64,000 nucleotides of DNA from an uncultured Planctomycetaceae bacterium. Lineage in GTDB: Bacteria > Planctomycetota > Planctomycetia > Planctomycetales > Planctomycetaceae. Under the pieces are notes generated by a model. It worked only from the letters and a program-made list of their open reading frames with translations. It did not search any database and was not told the DNA's origin. The translations under genes were made by a program, and so were the position numbers. Location: contig CALSLT010000003.1 of NCBI GenBank assembly GCA_943787265.1, forward strand, positions 186,001 to 250,000, given 5' to 3'. Shown piece by piece: positions 28,915-38,804 of this stretch. The stretch's first letter is position 1. Every line of letters begins with the position of its first letter.

Positions 28915-30304
28915 GTGTCGACAACAACGAATCCCAGTGGATTGCAAATCGATCGCCGTCATGCGCTGCAGATTGGGGCCGGGCTGTTTGGTCTGAATCT
29001 TCCTCAGTTTTTGAGGGCGGCAAATGCCGCAGGGGGAGTGAATCGCGACGTCTCGTGCATCTTCATCTTTCTGGCTGGAGGTGCTTCGCACTTCGAGACA
29101 TTCGATCCAAAACCGGATGCTCCGCCGGAGATTCGCGGGCTCTGGAATCCGACCAGGACCAATGTGCCGGGCACACACATTTGCGAGAAGATGCCGCTGA
29201 TGGCGCAGCGGATGGACAAGGTGTCGATCGTTCGGTCGTGGCGAGGCAAGACGGGGTCGCATCTGACGGGGGTCGCAACACGTGACCAGCGGATTTTTCC
29301 CGCCGCCTTCCGGACAACACTTTCCAAACTTCGGCTGTGTCGTTTCGGCTCTCGCCGGAAATCGAGTCCCCGGAGTGCCGTCTCACTTCGGTTTGCCTGT
29401 CGCGGCTCGATACACGACGCCGTCAGGTTACCTGGGCACGGCGTACGACGCCTTCGACGTGAAGGGCGATCCCTGTTCGCCCAAAGTTGATTTCGGCAAG
29501 CCGAATCTTGAGGAAGTCCGTTTCGAGGACCGACGTTCGATGCTGACTCAGCTCGACAATCTTTGCCAGCTTGGTGACGTCAATGGTGGTTCGCTGGATG
29601 CGCACGACAAGTTCTCGTCTGAGGCACTTGAGCTGCTGACGAGTGGCGCGATGCAGAAGGCGATGAATCTTGATGAAGAGTCTGTCGATCTTCGCGAGCG
29701 GTACGGCCAGAATATCTACGGTCAGCGAGTTCTGCTGGCTCGTCGTTTGATCGAAGCGGGTTCGAGGTTCGTCACGATCAACCAGGCAGTTCAGGGGGGA
29801 CTCTTCGGAGCTGGAACGACCAACGGAACCTGGGACAATCATCACCTCCTTTTCGAATCGATGATGTCGTTCCAGGACGAACCGGCCAACATTCCTGGCA
29901 CCTACAAATGGCATTCGACGAAAGGGCCGGGCAATCTGCCTCAGCTCGACATGTCTCTGTCGACGTTGCTGGATGATCTCGATGAACGAGGGATGCTGGA
30001 TTCAACGCTGGTCGTCGTGATGGGCGAATTCGGCCGCACGCCTCGGATTAACAAGTTCGCAGGCCGAGATCACTACCCTGGAGCAGGCAGTGTGCTGTTA
30101 GCCGGAGCGGGCATCGCTCGCGGTGCCGTCGTTGGAGCAACGGACCGCAACGGTGCGTCGCCGATCACGCAACCGCATGGCCCGGAAGATATTGCGGCGA
30201 CGATCTATCAGGCACTGGGCTTCGACCATCACCAGACATATTTTCCGAAGCTTACGCGGCCGACGCCGATTACCAACGGACAAGTAATTCCGGGGTTAAT
30301 CTAA
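28915..30304 (+). pseudogene. DUF1501 domain protein (copy 2), frameshifted at a G5 run
   Basis: The first frame begins with GTG 28915 (GGGAG upstream) and encodes a Tat-like leader and the DUF1501 N-terminal part (FIFLAGGASHFETFDPKPDAP, CEKMPLMAQRMDKVSIVRS). It loses family identity after GSHLTG. The other frame, from about 29270, carries the rest: HVTSGFFPPPSG, RRLIEAGSRFVTIN, WDNH, VMGEFGRTPRINKFAGRDHYPG. The break coincides with GGGGG at 29268-29272. Removing one G joins GSHLTG to SQHVTSGFF and yields a complete 462-residue protein. It could be a sequencing artefact, a recently inactivated gene or, less likely, a programmed shift. Confidence 0.82.
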
Positions 30305-30330
30305 CTGGACAGCGCCACTTACGGGCTATT

Positions 30331-30356
30331 CACCTCTCCCGCAAGCGGGAGAGGTG
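30331..30356. repeat. Perfect 12-bp palindromic hairpin between convergent genes
   Basis: CACCTCTCCCGC and GCGGGAGAGGTG are exact complements around two A residues. It sits between the stop codons of the DUF1501 and the beta-helix genes. It has no T-run, so it may be a dispersed repeat that could also act as a weak bidirectional transcription barrier. Confidence 0.85.
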
Positions 30357-30374
30357 GATAACCCTTAAGCTTAG

Positions 30375-31724
30375 CTAAGCGGTGGCGCGTTGATCCTCGA
30401 CCGCTGTTGAGAATCCTTCGATTGTGTTCTTCGCGATTTCGATGTTGCCCGCCTGATCGCCAACGCGAATTCCGATCCGCTTCATCGGCTGTCGACTTTC
30501 GCGAAGCTCGTTGTTGACCAGTCGGACGTCTTTAGTTTGCCCGCGAATGTCGATCGCGATGCCGTCGGCTCCGCCGGTGTTGATGATCTTGTTGTTTTCA
30601 ACGAGGTTGCGGTTGGCCCAGAAGTCTCGACCGCGGTTGTCGTCTCGAAACAGAATGCCGACTTTGCCGCTGCCGGAAATTTCGTTGTCGCGCATCACGT
30701 TATCGGTGTCATTATGCCCGATCGATGTGCCATAGCTTCGGTTGTCGATCATTCGGTTCCCTTCTGCCAGACCGAACTTAACGCCCCAGCACCAGAAGAG
30801 GCCTTGATCGTTGCGTTCAAGCACGCAGTTTCGGATCAGCGGTCGCTGTGATCCGGAGCCCGGATGGACGCCCAGATTCGTGTTGTCGTGAGAGTGGCAG
30901 TTTTCCACGACGACGTCATGGCAGATCTGAAAACTGATTCCGTCGCCGTTGTAGTTGCGGGTTTCGACATTCCGAATTGTGTAGCGATCGCAGTCCTGCA
31001 GAAAAATGCAGCCACCATAGTTGCCATTCAGGTTGGCATTGTTTTTTCCATTACCGTCGAGTGTCAGATCCTCGATGAGCACGTCTGCCGTACGCTCGCT
31101 GGTGAACAGTGGAAAGACTGACGAGCACGTCGGCTTGCCGCTGAGCCAAAGATTTTTCCGCAGCCCATCGCTCAGCTTGAAACGGTTGCCGGACTTCGCG
31201 ATCAGACTTCTCTTGATCACGTCCGTGCTGCCGTTGTGCGGGTTCTTAGTCTGAAGTGTGACTCCGTCGCCAACCTTCAGGTTTCCACTTTCAGCGAGAG
31301 TAATCTCCTGGTCGTACCAGTCAGAGTCGTCGGCAATCGCGATAGTCTCTGACGCATTTTTGGTGATGACGGTCTCCGGCCCGCTGCCGAGGAGTCGCAG
31401 ATTTGACGGCAGGTGAATGGAATTCCGCAGCGTGTACTTCCCGGGAAGGATGCGAACGGTTCCGCCGCCGAGCCGCTTCACGTAATCGACAGCGGCCTGA
31501 ATCACTCTGTCGCCAGAACCGACAACGTCGGCTTTGCTCGGCCCGACAGTGATTTCCAGCTTCGCATCCCAATCAGGCTGATGCCGGTCGTCGCCGTCGG
31601 TAGCCCGTGGCCGGTTGACCTTCGGAAGTCCCTCGCCCGCATAAAGACGGCCGACCGCACCTGCGGCCATTAACGTAGCGGACGAATTCAGGAAGCGGCG
31701 ACGACTCATTGATTCGGTAGACAT
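30375..31724 (-). CDS. Tat-exported right-handed beta-helix protein
   Basis: The protein has 449 residues, with the leader SRRRFLNSS (residues 7-15). The core from about 70 onward is a parallel beta-helix of the pectate-lyase/NosD type. Repeated coil segments are visible, such as DRYTIRNVETRNYNGDG, CHDVVVENCHSHDNTN, SQRPLIRNCVLERND and DNVMRDNEISGSG. Many Asn ladders are present. Members with this architecture bind or cleave polysaccharides, and no specific catalytic residues can be assigned. The C-terminus ends at FSTAVEDQRATA. It is a likely periplasmic polysaccharide-acting protein in the neighbourhood of sulfatases. Confidence 0.85.
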   Translation of the reverse strand: MSTESMSRRRFLNSSATLMAAGAVGRLYAGEGLPKVNRPRATDGDDRHQPDWDAKLEITVGPSKADVVGSGDRVIQAAVDYVKRLGGGTVRILPGKYTLRNSIHLPSNLRLLGSGPETVITKNASETIAIADDSDWYDQEITLAESGNLKVGDGVTLQTKNPHNGSTDVIKRSLIAKSGNRFKLSDGLRKNLWLSGKPTCSSVFPLFTSERTADVLIEDLTLDGNGKNNANLNGNYGGCIFLQDCDRYTIRNVETRNYNGDGISFQICHDVVVENCHSHDNTNLGVHPGSGSQRPLIRNCVLERNDQGLFWCWGVKFGLAEGNRMIDNRSYGTSIGHNDTDNVMRDNEISGSGKVGILFRDDNRGRDFWANRNLVENNKIINTGGADGIAIDIRGQTKDVRLVNNELRESRQPMKRIGIRVGDQAGNIEIAKNTIEGFSTAVEDQRATA

Positions 31725-32067
31725 GGTGGTGTTCCGTTGGCAAAGAATCGGGGTGTGTGAATCCGACCTGCGAAGACGCGCGAGTATTTAGGCAGACGGA
31801 CCAGAAACTTCGATGATTGGAACGGCCATTGATCTGAGAATCAAGGCGATCCAGCTCGACGCCTGACACGGGCCAGGCGAAGAGAAGGCGGTTCAACGAT
31901 GCGAATTGTTCTGTAAAGGCGGGCGACTCGCTCGCCACGAATGAGGAAACTGTCGCGGACCGGCGTTCGATTGACGAGCGAATTTTCGCTCGTAGGCTAC
32001 GGTCTCTAATGTTGCATCAATCGAGAACTGAAGCTGAGGCTGCGGAGCAGCACTGAGGAGAGTCATC
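31725..32067. other. Divergent intergenic region
   Basis: These 343 bases separate the beta-helix and Gfo/Idh/MocA genes. A small palindrome (GAGCGAATTTTCGCTC, about 31976-31991) is present. Nothing else can be supported. Confidence 0.45.
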
Positions 32068-33375
32068 ATGAGTGCATCGGAACGGTCGCTAAAAGTTGCC
32101 ATCATCGGCGGGGGAATGTTCTTTGACGAGATCATCGGGCAAAGTTTCAAAGACTTCATGCGTGGTGGGTTGTCAGGGGCTCTGACAAGTATTGGGATGA
32201 GCCATTTTGCTCCGACAGTCGCCGACGTTGCGATCGACGTTTGTGCGGTTGGAACTCGAAGTGAGAAAAGTGGGACGGCAGGGCATATCACTAAGTGGTT
32301 TGCTGAAGAGTTTCCTGACCGCAAGATCGACGCTTGCTACGGCGACGCGGTGTGGAAAGACATTATTGCTTCTCATAAACCCGATGTCGTTTTCGTGGCG
32401 ACGCCGGACCACGTACACGCTCAACCGATTCTCGATGCCTTGGATGCGGGGTGCGATGTCATCACCGAGAAGCCACTTTGTCTGACGATGTCGGAAGCGG
32501 ATCAGGTGATCGCGAAAGCCGGGCAGGCTGATCGAGTCGTCGCCGTGGATATGCACAAACGGTACGACCCATTCGTCCGAGAGATGATGGGCAAAGCGAC
32601 CGAGCAGTACGGACCAATCAACCGTATTCGAGCTGTGCTGGAAGAGCCGTTGGAAGTCAGCACGGAAGTCTTCGCATGGGCGGAGCAGAGCAACCCGTTT
32701 GCTTATGTCGGTTGCCACTGGCTGGACGTCGTGCATCACTATCTGAACGTGAAACCGGTGGCTGTGTATGCGACCGGGCAGAAGAATCTGCTGCTCAACT
32801 GGGACAAGCATCACGTCGAAGTCGCTCGTCGACGCGGAGTTGATCCGTCGAGCTTCAAACGGCAGGAACCGATCCGAACTTGGGACAGCGTCGACGTTGC
32901 CGTCACTTATGACAACGGGATGCGCGGAGACTACAACAACAACTGGATCAACCCGGCGGAATTTGAAGGAGCAGTCAATCAGGAAATCGAACTCTACGGA
33001 ATCTATGGACGAGGCATCGTCGACCAGCAGGAACGTGGTTATCGAGAAGCGATCATCGGTGACGGTTCTCGAACTCGTAACCCGTCATTCGGGGGCCGGA
33101 TTCATCACCTCGGCGGTCATCCCGAAATCTTTGGGTACGGCAAAGCATCGATCGCGGCGGGATTGCTGGCCATTATTCGCCGAAGGATTCTAGGTGAGTC
33201 GATGTCCGAGATCGATGGCTCGTACCCGGACGCTCAGAGTCAACGGGATATCGTTCAGGTAATCGAAGCGGCATCTGTCGTGGCCGAGAAGAATTACGAG
33301 GCGTTCCAGGCGGGACGAGGGACTCCCGTTTCGGCGCTGCTCGGCGATTCCGAAATTCAGATTATCGAACCTTAA
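32068..33375 (+). CDS. Gfo/Idh/MocA family oxidoreductase, cytoplasmic
   Basis: The protein has 435 residues and no signal peptide, unlike the Tat-exported relative at 2.4 kb. The Rossmann motif is VAIIGGGMFF (10-19). The signature EKP is at 134-136 (VITEKPLCLTMSEADQVI), preceded by FVATPDHVHA. The following MHKRYDPFVREMMGK and YVGCHWLDVVHHY are consistent with the substrate domain and catalytic His. These enzymes use NAD(P) to interconvert sugars and their oxidised forms. Its stop codon overlaps the stop codon of the convergent PVC cytochrome gene by four bases (33372-33375). The gene stands alone on the plus strand and may serve carbohydrate use with the sulfatase genes next to it. Confidence 0.93.
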   Translation: MSASERSLKVAIIGGGMFFDEIIGQSFKDFMRGGLSGALTSIGMSHFAPTVADVAIDVCAVGTRSEKSGTAGHITKWFAEEFPDRKIDACYGDAVWKDIIASHKPDVVFVATPDHVHAQPILDALDAGCDVITEKPLCLTMSEADQVIAKAGQADRVVAVDMHKRYDPFVREMMGKATEQYGPINRIRAVLEEPLEVSTEVFAWAEQSNPFAYVGCHWLDVVHHYLNVKPVAVYATGQKNLLLNWDKHHVEVARRRGVDPSSFKRQEPIRTWDSVDVAVTYDNGMRGDYNNNWINPAEFEGAVNQEIELYGIYGRGIVDQQERGYREAIIGDGSRTRNPSFGGRIHHLGGHPEIFGYGKASIAAGLLAIIRRRILGESMSEIDGSYPDAQSQRDIVQVIEAASVVAEKNYEAFQAGRGTPVSALLGDSEIQIIEP

Positions 33376-36300
33376 GGAACCGCAGGCTGAGCTTTGATCG
33401 ACTTTACAAAGGCGATCACGTCGGCAAGGTCCTGCCGTTTGAGATCCTTTTCAAGGCCGACCGGCATCAGTGACAGTCCGGTCGAGATCATTTGGTCAAT
33501 GTTGCTTCGCAGGATGACGTCCTGCTTACCTTCAGCTCGTTTGAGGGTGACACTTCCGGCGGATTCCGCAGCGACGATGCCGTTGTAAACTCGGCCCTGA
33601 TCAGTGACGACCGTGTAGACGTTGAAGTTGGGTTGTGCTTCGCGGTTGGGATCGAGAATTGACACAAGCAGGTCGGCGTTCGACTTGTTCTTGACCGATG
33701 CCAGATCGGGAGCAACCTGCTGGCCGATATTTCCAACTCGATGGCAGGCGGAGCAGATCTTTTTAAACACTGCCTGGCCGCGTGCGATATCGCCATCAAG
33801 GGTTAATGCGTCCTGGTAGTTGGAAACAACTTTGGCGCGATCCGAGTTGAGGTCGACACCGAAGAGCTTGCGGCTGCGTGTGCTGACCGTCGAATTTGGA
33901 TGGTTCATGAGGAGTTGTTTGCGGTCGCGTGTGAGGTCGCTGCGTTTGACGACGTTCGCTTCAACGGCTTGAAGCAATGATTGAATCCGCGAAGTTTTCT
34001 GCACCAGAGCGTCGACGACGTCTCGCCGAACTTGAGGGCCGTAAGTTTTCCATCCTTCAAGAAGCGTATTGGCGATGTCATTCGATTCGTGTCTGGCGAG
34101 CGATGCGACTGCGGCGCGTTGCAGTTGCGGAGCCGTTTGCGGGGAGAGAAATTCTGACAGAGCACTTGTCGCTGTTGATGTTCCGGCGAAGGCGAGGAGG
34201 CGAATGGCCGATTCCCGATCGCTTAAGGATTTGCCTTTATCGTGTGCTGACTGAACGGCGTTTGAGAATAAATTCGCAATTTGCCCTTTGGCTTTCGCAG
34301 AGACAGTCTTGTCCTGAACCAATTTTCTGACCGTCGAGCCTCGCGCCGCGAGCCCTTTACCGAGGCCACTCAGAATTGCCTGTTGGACGCCTGTTGAGAC
34401 TTCGCTTTCTGAGATAGATGCCAGCATACGGACGGCGGTCGCTGTTTGTGGGTTTGAGCCGGCGATCTGCCCCAGTTGAGCCAGCAGAGCCAATGTTCGT
34501 GCTGAGTTGCTCTCGTTGGGTGCGATCAAATGTGCCGCCAGTTTGTCGGCGGTTCCTGAGACCGAGGAAAGAGCGGCCGCTTGAATGTCTTTGCCGTTTC
34601 TGGCGTCCAGCAAAATCCGAGCGAGACCGGCGATTGCGCGATCGTCTGCAGATTCACCCAGTGTGAACGCGAGCTGAAATCGCACATGCTCGCTCGGGTC
34701 ATCAATGAGGGGCAACAGAGCTCCAAGGATGTCGTCAGATTGTCGATCTGTGAGAAATGACTCTGAGAGTTTCACGGCGTGCTGGCGAACTCGCGGGTGC
34801 TTGTCCTTGATCCCCTGCCGAATTTGTACGGGGCTCAGTAGTTGCAGATTCTGCAGTGCATAAAGAGCGTGCATGCGGGCCACGGCTTTGTCTGAACCAC
34901 TCAGGATTGAGTAGAGGGCACGATCGACGCTTTGATCCTCACGCTCGCTCAAAAGTCGCATGGCGGTCATGCGGTGCCAGGCGTTGTCGTGGTTCAGGAA
35001 CGACGCAATTTTTACGATTGGCATATCGCCAAGTCGTTCGGGACGGAGACGTTTCATTTCCGGGCTGACGAGACGGTAGATACGTCCGCGGTCGTGTCCG
35101 CTGGTCAGGTCCAGAAACGCTTTGATTTCTTCGGGGATGGAATAGGGGTGTTCGATCGTCTCGCGATACATGTCGAGCATGTAGAGTGAGCCGTCCGGTG
35201 CATTCACAAAGTTAACAGGGCGGAACCAGTTGTCTGACGATCGAATGACTTCTTCGTTGGGATCGGCTCGTTCGGCACGGTAGACGACGTCGTCTGTGTT
35301 GACGGTTTTACGATGGACAAGATTTCCGCCGACGTCACCGACAAACGCGTTCCCGCGAAATCTTTCAGGGTAGGCATTACCACGATAGATGGTGATTCCC
35401 GTCGCCGACGTAAAAAATCCGACTGGGTATTCTGTCGGGACTGCTCCCTTTTTCTTTGATGGATCGAGCGGAATAAATTCCCACGCGCCGTCATCATTGA
35501 TGATCAGTTTGTAACCCTTGGCTTCGGCTCGCCATTTTTGCCGAACGATACGCCAGGGCTCTGGTGGGCTGCGTCTGAAGACTCGAGCGCTGGCTCCATC
35601 GGCGGCGATACTGCGGATCGGGCTGGGAGCGGCGATGTACGGATTGCGAGCCAGGTATCTTTGCGGAAACACAACCTGTTGAATGTGGTTGCTGTTGCTG
35701 CAGACAAACCTGGTGCCCCAGTCGTCGATCGACTGCCCAAACTGGAGTCCGCCTGTCACCAGTTCGAACTTCTCAGTTTTTGGATCGAAGCGAAGGTCAT
35801 TGCTTCCGACTGGGAAAAGCGGCTTCCCTCGATGCATAACATTCTTCGGATTGCGTCCGGCGGAAAATGTAATCTTTCCGTCGAGTCCCCAGTGAAGACC
35901 GTTGGCCAGAGCCTGGACGTTGCCTCGGCCAAAGCCTGTGAGGATGACTTCTCGGATGTCGGCCTTCCCGTCGCCGTCGGTGTCTTTGAAATAGTAGAGG
36001 TGCTGAGGAGCGAGCACGAAGATTCCGCCGTTGTAACAGCAGACGGATGTTGGCCAGCTGATTTTGTCTGCGTAGATGACGCTGCTGTCCATGCGGCCGT
36101 CGCCGTCGGTGTCTTCCAGCATGCGGATGATTCCGGCATCCTCTTTTCCGCCTCCTGACGGGTTGAGCCGCGTCGGTTCCTGCGAGAATGGATAGCCATG
36201 CATTTCGGCGACAAACATCCGGCCGAACTCGTCGAAGCAGGCGGCGACCGGGTCAGAAACCAGAGGCTCGGTGGCGACGACTTCAAGCTGAAATCCACCA

Positions 36301-36482
36301 GCCAGTCGAAAAGTTGTCAAAGCGTCAGCAGCGTCCGTGTGCGGGATGCGAGGCATGTCAGCCGCGGTGACCTTGCGTGTTGCTGCTTCGTCGGCCGCAC
36401 ACAGATTCTGGCTGTTCCCCACAGTCTGAATGGTCAACGCGGCGAACATCGAAATGGAAACTAGTACTTTATGACGCTGCAT
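33372..36482 (-). CDS. PVC-type dehydrogenase/cytochrome protein with HEAT repeats and CxxCH heme site
   Basis: The protein has 1036 residues with a Sec signal peptide (about 1-30). The first 450 residues form a beta-propeller-like dehydrogenase domain (GFQLEVVATEPLVSDPVAACFDEFGRMFVAEM, GYPFSQEP, LEDTDGDGRMD). A HEAT-like helical region follows (about 480-830, e.g. HARVRQHAVKLSES and DPSEHVRFQLAFTLG). A C-terminal c-type cytochrome module has the heme motif C910-SACH914 (CSACHRVGNIGQQVAPDL) and the late MPVGLEKDL segment with the probable Met ligand. The architecture is typical of planctomycetes and other PVC bacteria. The enzyme is periplasmic and presumably oxidises a sugar or polyol and passes electrons to the heme; the substrate is unknown. 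Confidence 0.92.
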   Translation of the reverse strand: MQRHKVLVSISMFAALTIQTVGNSQNLCAADEAATRKVTAADMPRIPHTDAADALTTFRLAGGFQLEVVATEPLVSDPVAACFDEFGRMFVAEMHGYPFSQEPTRLNPSGGGKEDAGIIRMLEDTDGDGRMDSSVIYADKISWPTSVCCYNGGIFVLAPQHLYYFKDTDGDGKADIREVILTGFGRGNVQALANGLHWGLDGKITFSAGRNPKNVMHRGKPLFPVGSNDLRFDPKTEKFELVTGGLQFGQSIDDWGTRFVCSNSNHIQQVVFPQRYLARNPYIAAPSPIRSIAADGASARVFRRSPPEPWRIVRQKWRAEAKGYKLIINDDGAWEFIPLDPSKKKGAVPTEYPVGFFTSATGITIYRGNAYPERFRGNAFVGDVGGNLVHRKTVNTDDVVYRAERADPNEEVIRSSDNWFRPVNFVNAPDGSLYMLDMYRETIEHPYSIPEEIKAFLDLTSGHDRGRIYRLVSPEMKRLRPERLGDMPIVKIASFLNHDNAWHRMTAMRLLSEREDQSVDRALYSILSGSDKAVARMHALYALQNLQLLSPVQIRQGIKDKHPRVRQHAVKLSESFLTDRQSDDILGALLPLIDDPSEHVRFQLAFTLGESADDRAIAGLARILLDARNGKDIQAAALSSVSGTADKLAAHLIAPNESNSARTLALLAQLGQIAGSNPQTATAVRMLASISESEVSTGVQQAILSGLGKGLAARGSTVRKLVQDKTVSAKAKGQIANLFSNAVQSAHDKGKSLSDRESAIRLLAFAGTSTATSALSEFLSPQTAPQLQRAAVASLARHESNDIANTLLEGWKTYGPQVRRDVVDALVQKTSRIQSLLQAVEANVVKRSDLTRDRKQLLMNHPNSTVSTRSRKLFGVDLNSDRAKVVSNYQDALTLDGDIARGQAVFKKICSACHRVGNIGQQVAPDLASVKNKSNADLLVSILDPNREAQPNFNVYTVVTDQGRVYNGIVAAESAGSVTLKRAEGKQDVILRSNIDQMISTGLSLMPVGLEKDLKRQDLADVIAFVKSIKAQPAVP

Positions 36483-36554
36483 GGCGATGTCCTCTTTGGT
36501 GGCACAGAGTCTTAGAATTCGATTCCGAATACAGGGCTACTTGTCAGAATCTTC

Positions 36555-36618
36555 GTAGGGTGCGTCTTGACGCACCATTGCGACACGTAATCTGCTGGTG
36601 CGTCAAGACACACCCTAC
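36555..36618. repeat. GTAGGGTGCGTC-family inverted repeat, copy 2
   Basis: Arms at 36555-36576 and 36597-36618 are complementary at 21 of 22 positions. The left arm is identical to the left arm of copy 1 (7491-7512). It lies between the PVC cytochrome gene start and the hydrolase stop codon. Confidence 0.9.
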
Positions 36619-36645
36619 CGTAGGTCGACTCATTATTCCGCGGGC

Positions 36646-38748
36646 TTAGTTCAGCTTACGGACGATGTCTTCGTCGCTGAGTTGTGGATACACCGAGAAC
36701 TGGCCTCGCGTTCCGGACAGTTCATAGACGTGTTTAGTCGGTTGAAATGTTTTCTGAAGAGTTGCTTCGTTGAGCTGATGGCCGGCACCGTTGACACCGG
36801 CACAGATCGTCACCTTATTGGGAGCGATCATCGCCGCGATGTGGGCGACGTCGCCCACGTCGCGAAGGATTCCGTTTGGAAGGATGCCAAGTCGCTGACC
36901 TTCGTACGGTGTGTCACTCACGAAGCTTGCCAGGGAGCCGACCGTGACTGTGTGGTCGATGCGGTGGTCGATCGCGGCAGCACACAGGGCCACAACGCCC
37001 GCCGGCCCCTGAGCGATGACTGTCAATCTGTCATCCGCGTAGCCTCGATCGGTCAGGACGGTGATTGCTGTTCGAAGATCCTTCACCCATTGCCCAAGCA
37101 GTGGCCTTCCCAGAATGAGCGACCACTCTGCCGTGTTATGGTCAGGTGCTCGCCGAATCGAGTCACCGCGATGTGCGTGTTCGCCGGTGGCTCGCAGGCT
37201 GAGAGTGACGACGCTCCGTCCAGACTCGTGAACTTTGCGAGTCAGCTCACTTTGGGAGAGCTTCAGTTCTTCGTCGAGACTCAACACGATGACTGTACCG
37301 GGACGTTGTGGAGCGTTTCCGACCGTATGCGTGGCTGTGAGGCGGATTCCTGATTCAGACTCGAACGAAATATTCTGCGACGGTGACGTCGATGACTCAG
37401 TCACGGAAACCTTGGCTGTCGGCTTCGTACCTTTGAGGATTGTCCTGTCGAGCGTCTTTCGCAATCGCGATGCTGAAGTCTGCCAAGCGTCCTTATTGGT
37501 TGGTGCCGTTTTCAGTGCAAGCAATGCCTGGCCTTCGCGAGCGGCGAACTTCGGAATAGTCATCCAGTCGTTGGGGCGTGTCTCGCCGGGGAAGCATCGC
37601 AGCGACTCGGGAACCTCGGTTTCCATGTCTGCTTCCGAGATCGGCGAGCCGTCACCTTCCCCCTTCAAGTGCTTCGTCATCCAACCATACATTGCCTCGC
37701 GCATGGGCTGGTTGTAGTCGTGCGGAGATTCAAAAACCGCGTGTTTGACGCTGTCCGGGAGGTTGTAGATCTGGTAAACGGGTCTTACGAATGCCAGCGA
37801 TTTCTTTGCTTCGCCGACCGAGAACTGAAAGGCGTCGCGCGTCGCGCTGACGATCATTAAGGCTCGAGGGGCGGTCAGACTCAACACCCCCCATTCTTCG
37901 GTGAAAGAGAGTGCTCCAGGCACGACCTCGCACATACAGCACGCGGCTCCCAGGTAAGCCTTGTAGTTGCCGACGGAGCAAACCGGCACGACGGCCTTGA
38001 ACCGTTCGTCGAACGCGCCGGCGTACATCGACTGATTGCCGCCCCCGCTGGCTCCGGTAATTCCGAGCCGGTCTGCGTCAACCTCCGGTCGCGTCTGCAT
38101 GTAGTCGACCGCTCGCTGATTCTCGTACACCTGCAGACCGCTTAATGGTCGGCCAATCGGGTACAGAGTCGCCGCGACCATCTCGCCGTGATATTCACCC
38201 AGAGCCTTCCCGATTCCTCGTTCTCCCGCGCCAAACGCGTCAACGGCCAGGACGAAAAATCCGAGTCTCGCCAAACCGATGCAGCGTGCCTGGACGTGCG
38301 GATCCTGCTTGGCTCCTTTCCAGTGGCCATGCACGCAAAGAACGGCGGAATGCTTCCCCGGCTGATTTGGGACATACGCGTTGGCAGCCATCCAGACGTC
38401 CGGCAGCGTCTGAAAGATCACCTTCTCGATCCGGTACTCGTCGCGTTGAATCGTGCCGAGGACCTTTGCGTTCAGCGGAGCATCATTCGCCGGAAATCCG
38501 CCCCATGCTTGCAGAAGTCTTTTTCGAATTTTCGTTTTGCGGTTTTTCCATTCGGCGAGATTAGCCGGCGGTTTGTCATCACCGTGAAGTGCGTCTGACT
38601 GCGACTTCACAAATTCGAGGAACGATAGAGGCTCCGCTGCGTGGACGGAGTTGCTTGCGACGCCATCGGCAACACCAGGAAGTGATGGGAAGCCTGGCGA
38701 CAGCGCCAGAACGCCCGCAGCAACAAATAGAGCAGTTGGAATTCGCAT
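36646..38748 (-). CDS. Secreted alpha/beta hydrolase, acetyl-xylan-esterase-like, with two hydrolase-like halves
   Basis: The protein has 700 residues with a signal peptide (about 1-38). The first half holds an alpha/beta hydrolase domain similar to planctomycete acetyl-xylan-esterase-like proteins: VLCVHGHWKGAKQDPH, FFVLAVDAFGAGERGIG and the nucleophile elbow TGASGGG with Ser234, then DADRLGITGAS. The His candidate is in FESPHDYNQPMREAMYGW. The second half (about 440-700) again contains hydrolase-like strands (TVIVLSLDEELKLSQ, LTVIAQGPAGVVAL), but its elbow AQGPAGV has no serine, so it may be inactive. The gene sits between a PVC cytochrome and two sulfatases on the same strand, consistent with removal of ester groups from sulfated polysaccharides. 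Confidence 0.83.
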   Translation of the reverse strand: MRIPTALFVAAGVLALSPGFPSLPGVADGVASNSVHAAEPLSFLEFVKSQSDALHGDDKPPANLAEWKNRKTKIRKRLLQAWGGFPANDAPLNAKVLGTIQRDEYRIEKVIFQTLPDVWMAANAYVPNQPGKHSAVLCVHGHWKGAKQDPHVQARCIGLARLGFFVLAVDAFGAGERGIGKALGEYHGEMVAATLYPIGRPLSGLQVYENQRAVDYMQTRPEVDADRLGITGASGGGNQSMYAGAFDERFKAVVPVCSVGNYKAYLGAACCMCEVVPGALSFTEEWGVLSLTAPRALMIVSATRDAFQFSVGEAKKSLAFVRPVYQIYNLPDSVKHAVFESPHDYNQPMREAMYGWMTKHLKGEGDGSPISEADMETEVPESLRCFPGETRPNDWMTIPKFAAREGQALLALKTAPTNKDAWQTSASRLRKTLDRTILKGTKPTAKVSVTESSTSPSQNISFESESGIRLTATHTVGNAPQRPGTVIVLSLDEELKLSQSELTRKVHESGRSVVTLSLRATGEHAHRGDSIRRAPDHNTAEWSLILGRPLLGQWVKDLRTAITVLTDRGYADDRLTVIAQGPAGVVALCAAAIDHRIDHTVTVGSLASFVSDTPYEGQRLGILPNGILRDVGDVAHIAAMIAPNKVTICAGVNGAGHQLNEATLQKTFQPTKHVYELSGTRGQFSVYPQLSDEDIVRKLN

Positions 38749-38804
38749 GCTCGTCTCCGCCAGTTGGAGGGGATTCTTTTGAACAAATTCTGCCGATCGA
38801 ATTG

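Noticed and set aside
29262..29285. Programmed +1 frameshifting in the DUF1501 gene
   Set aside because: There is no slippery codon plus stop arrangement of a known type, and other genes in the window show the same kind of break; error or decay is simpler.
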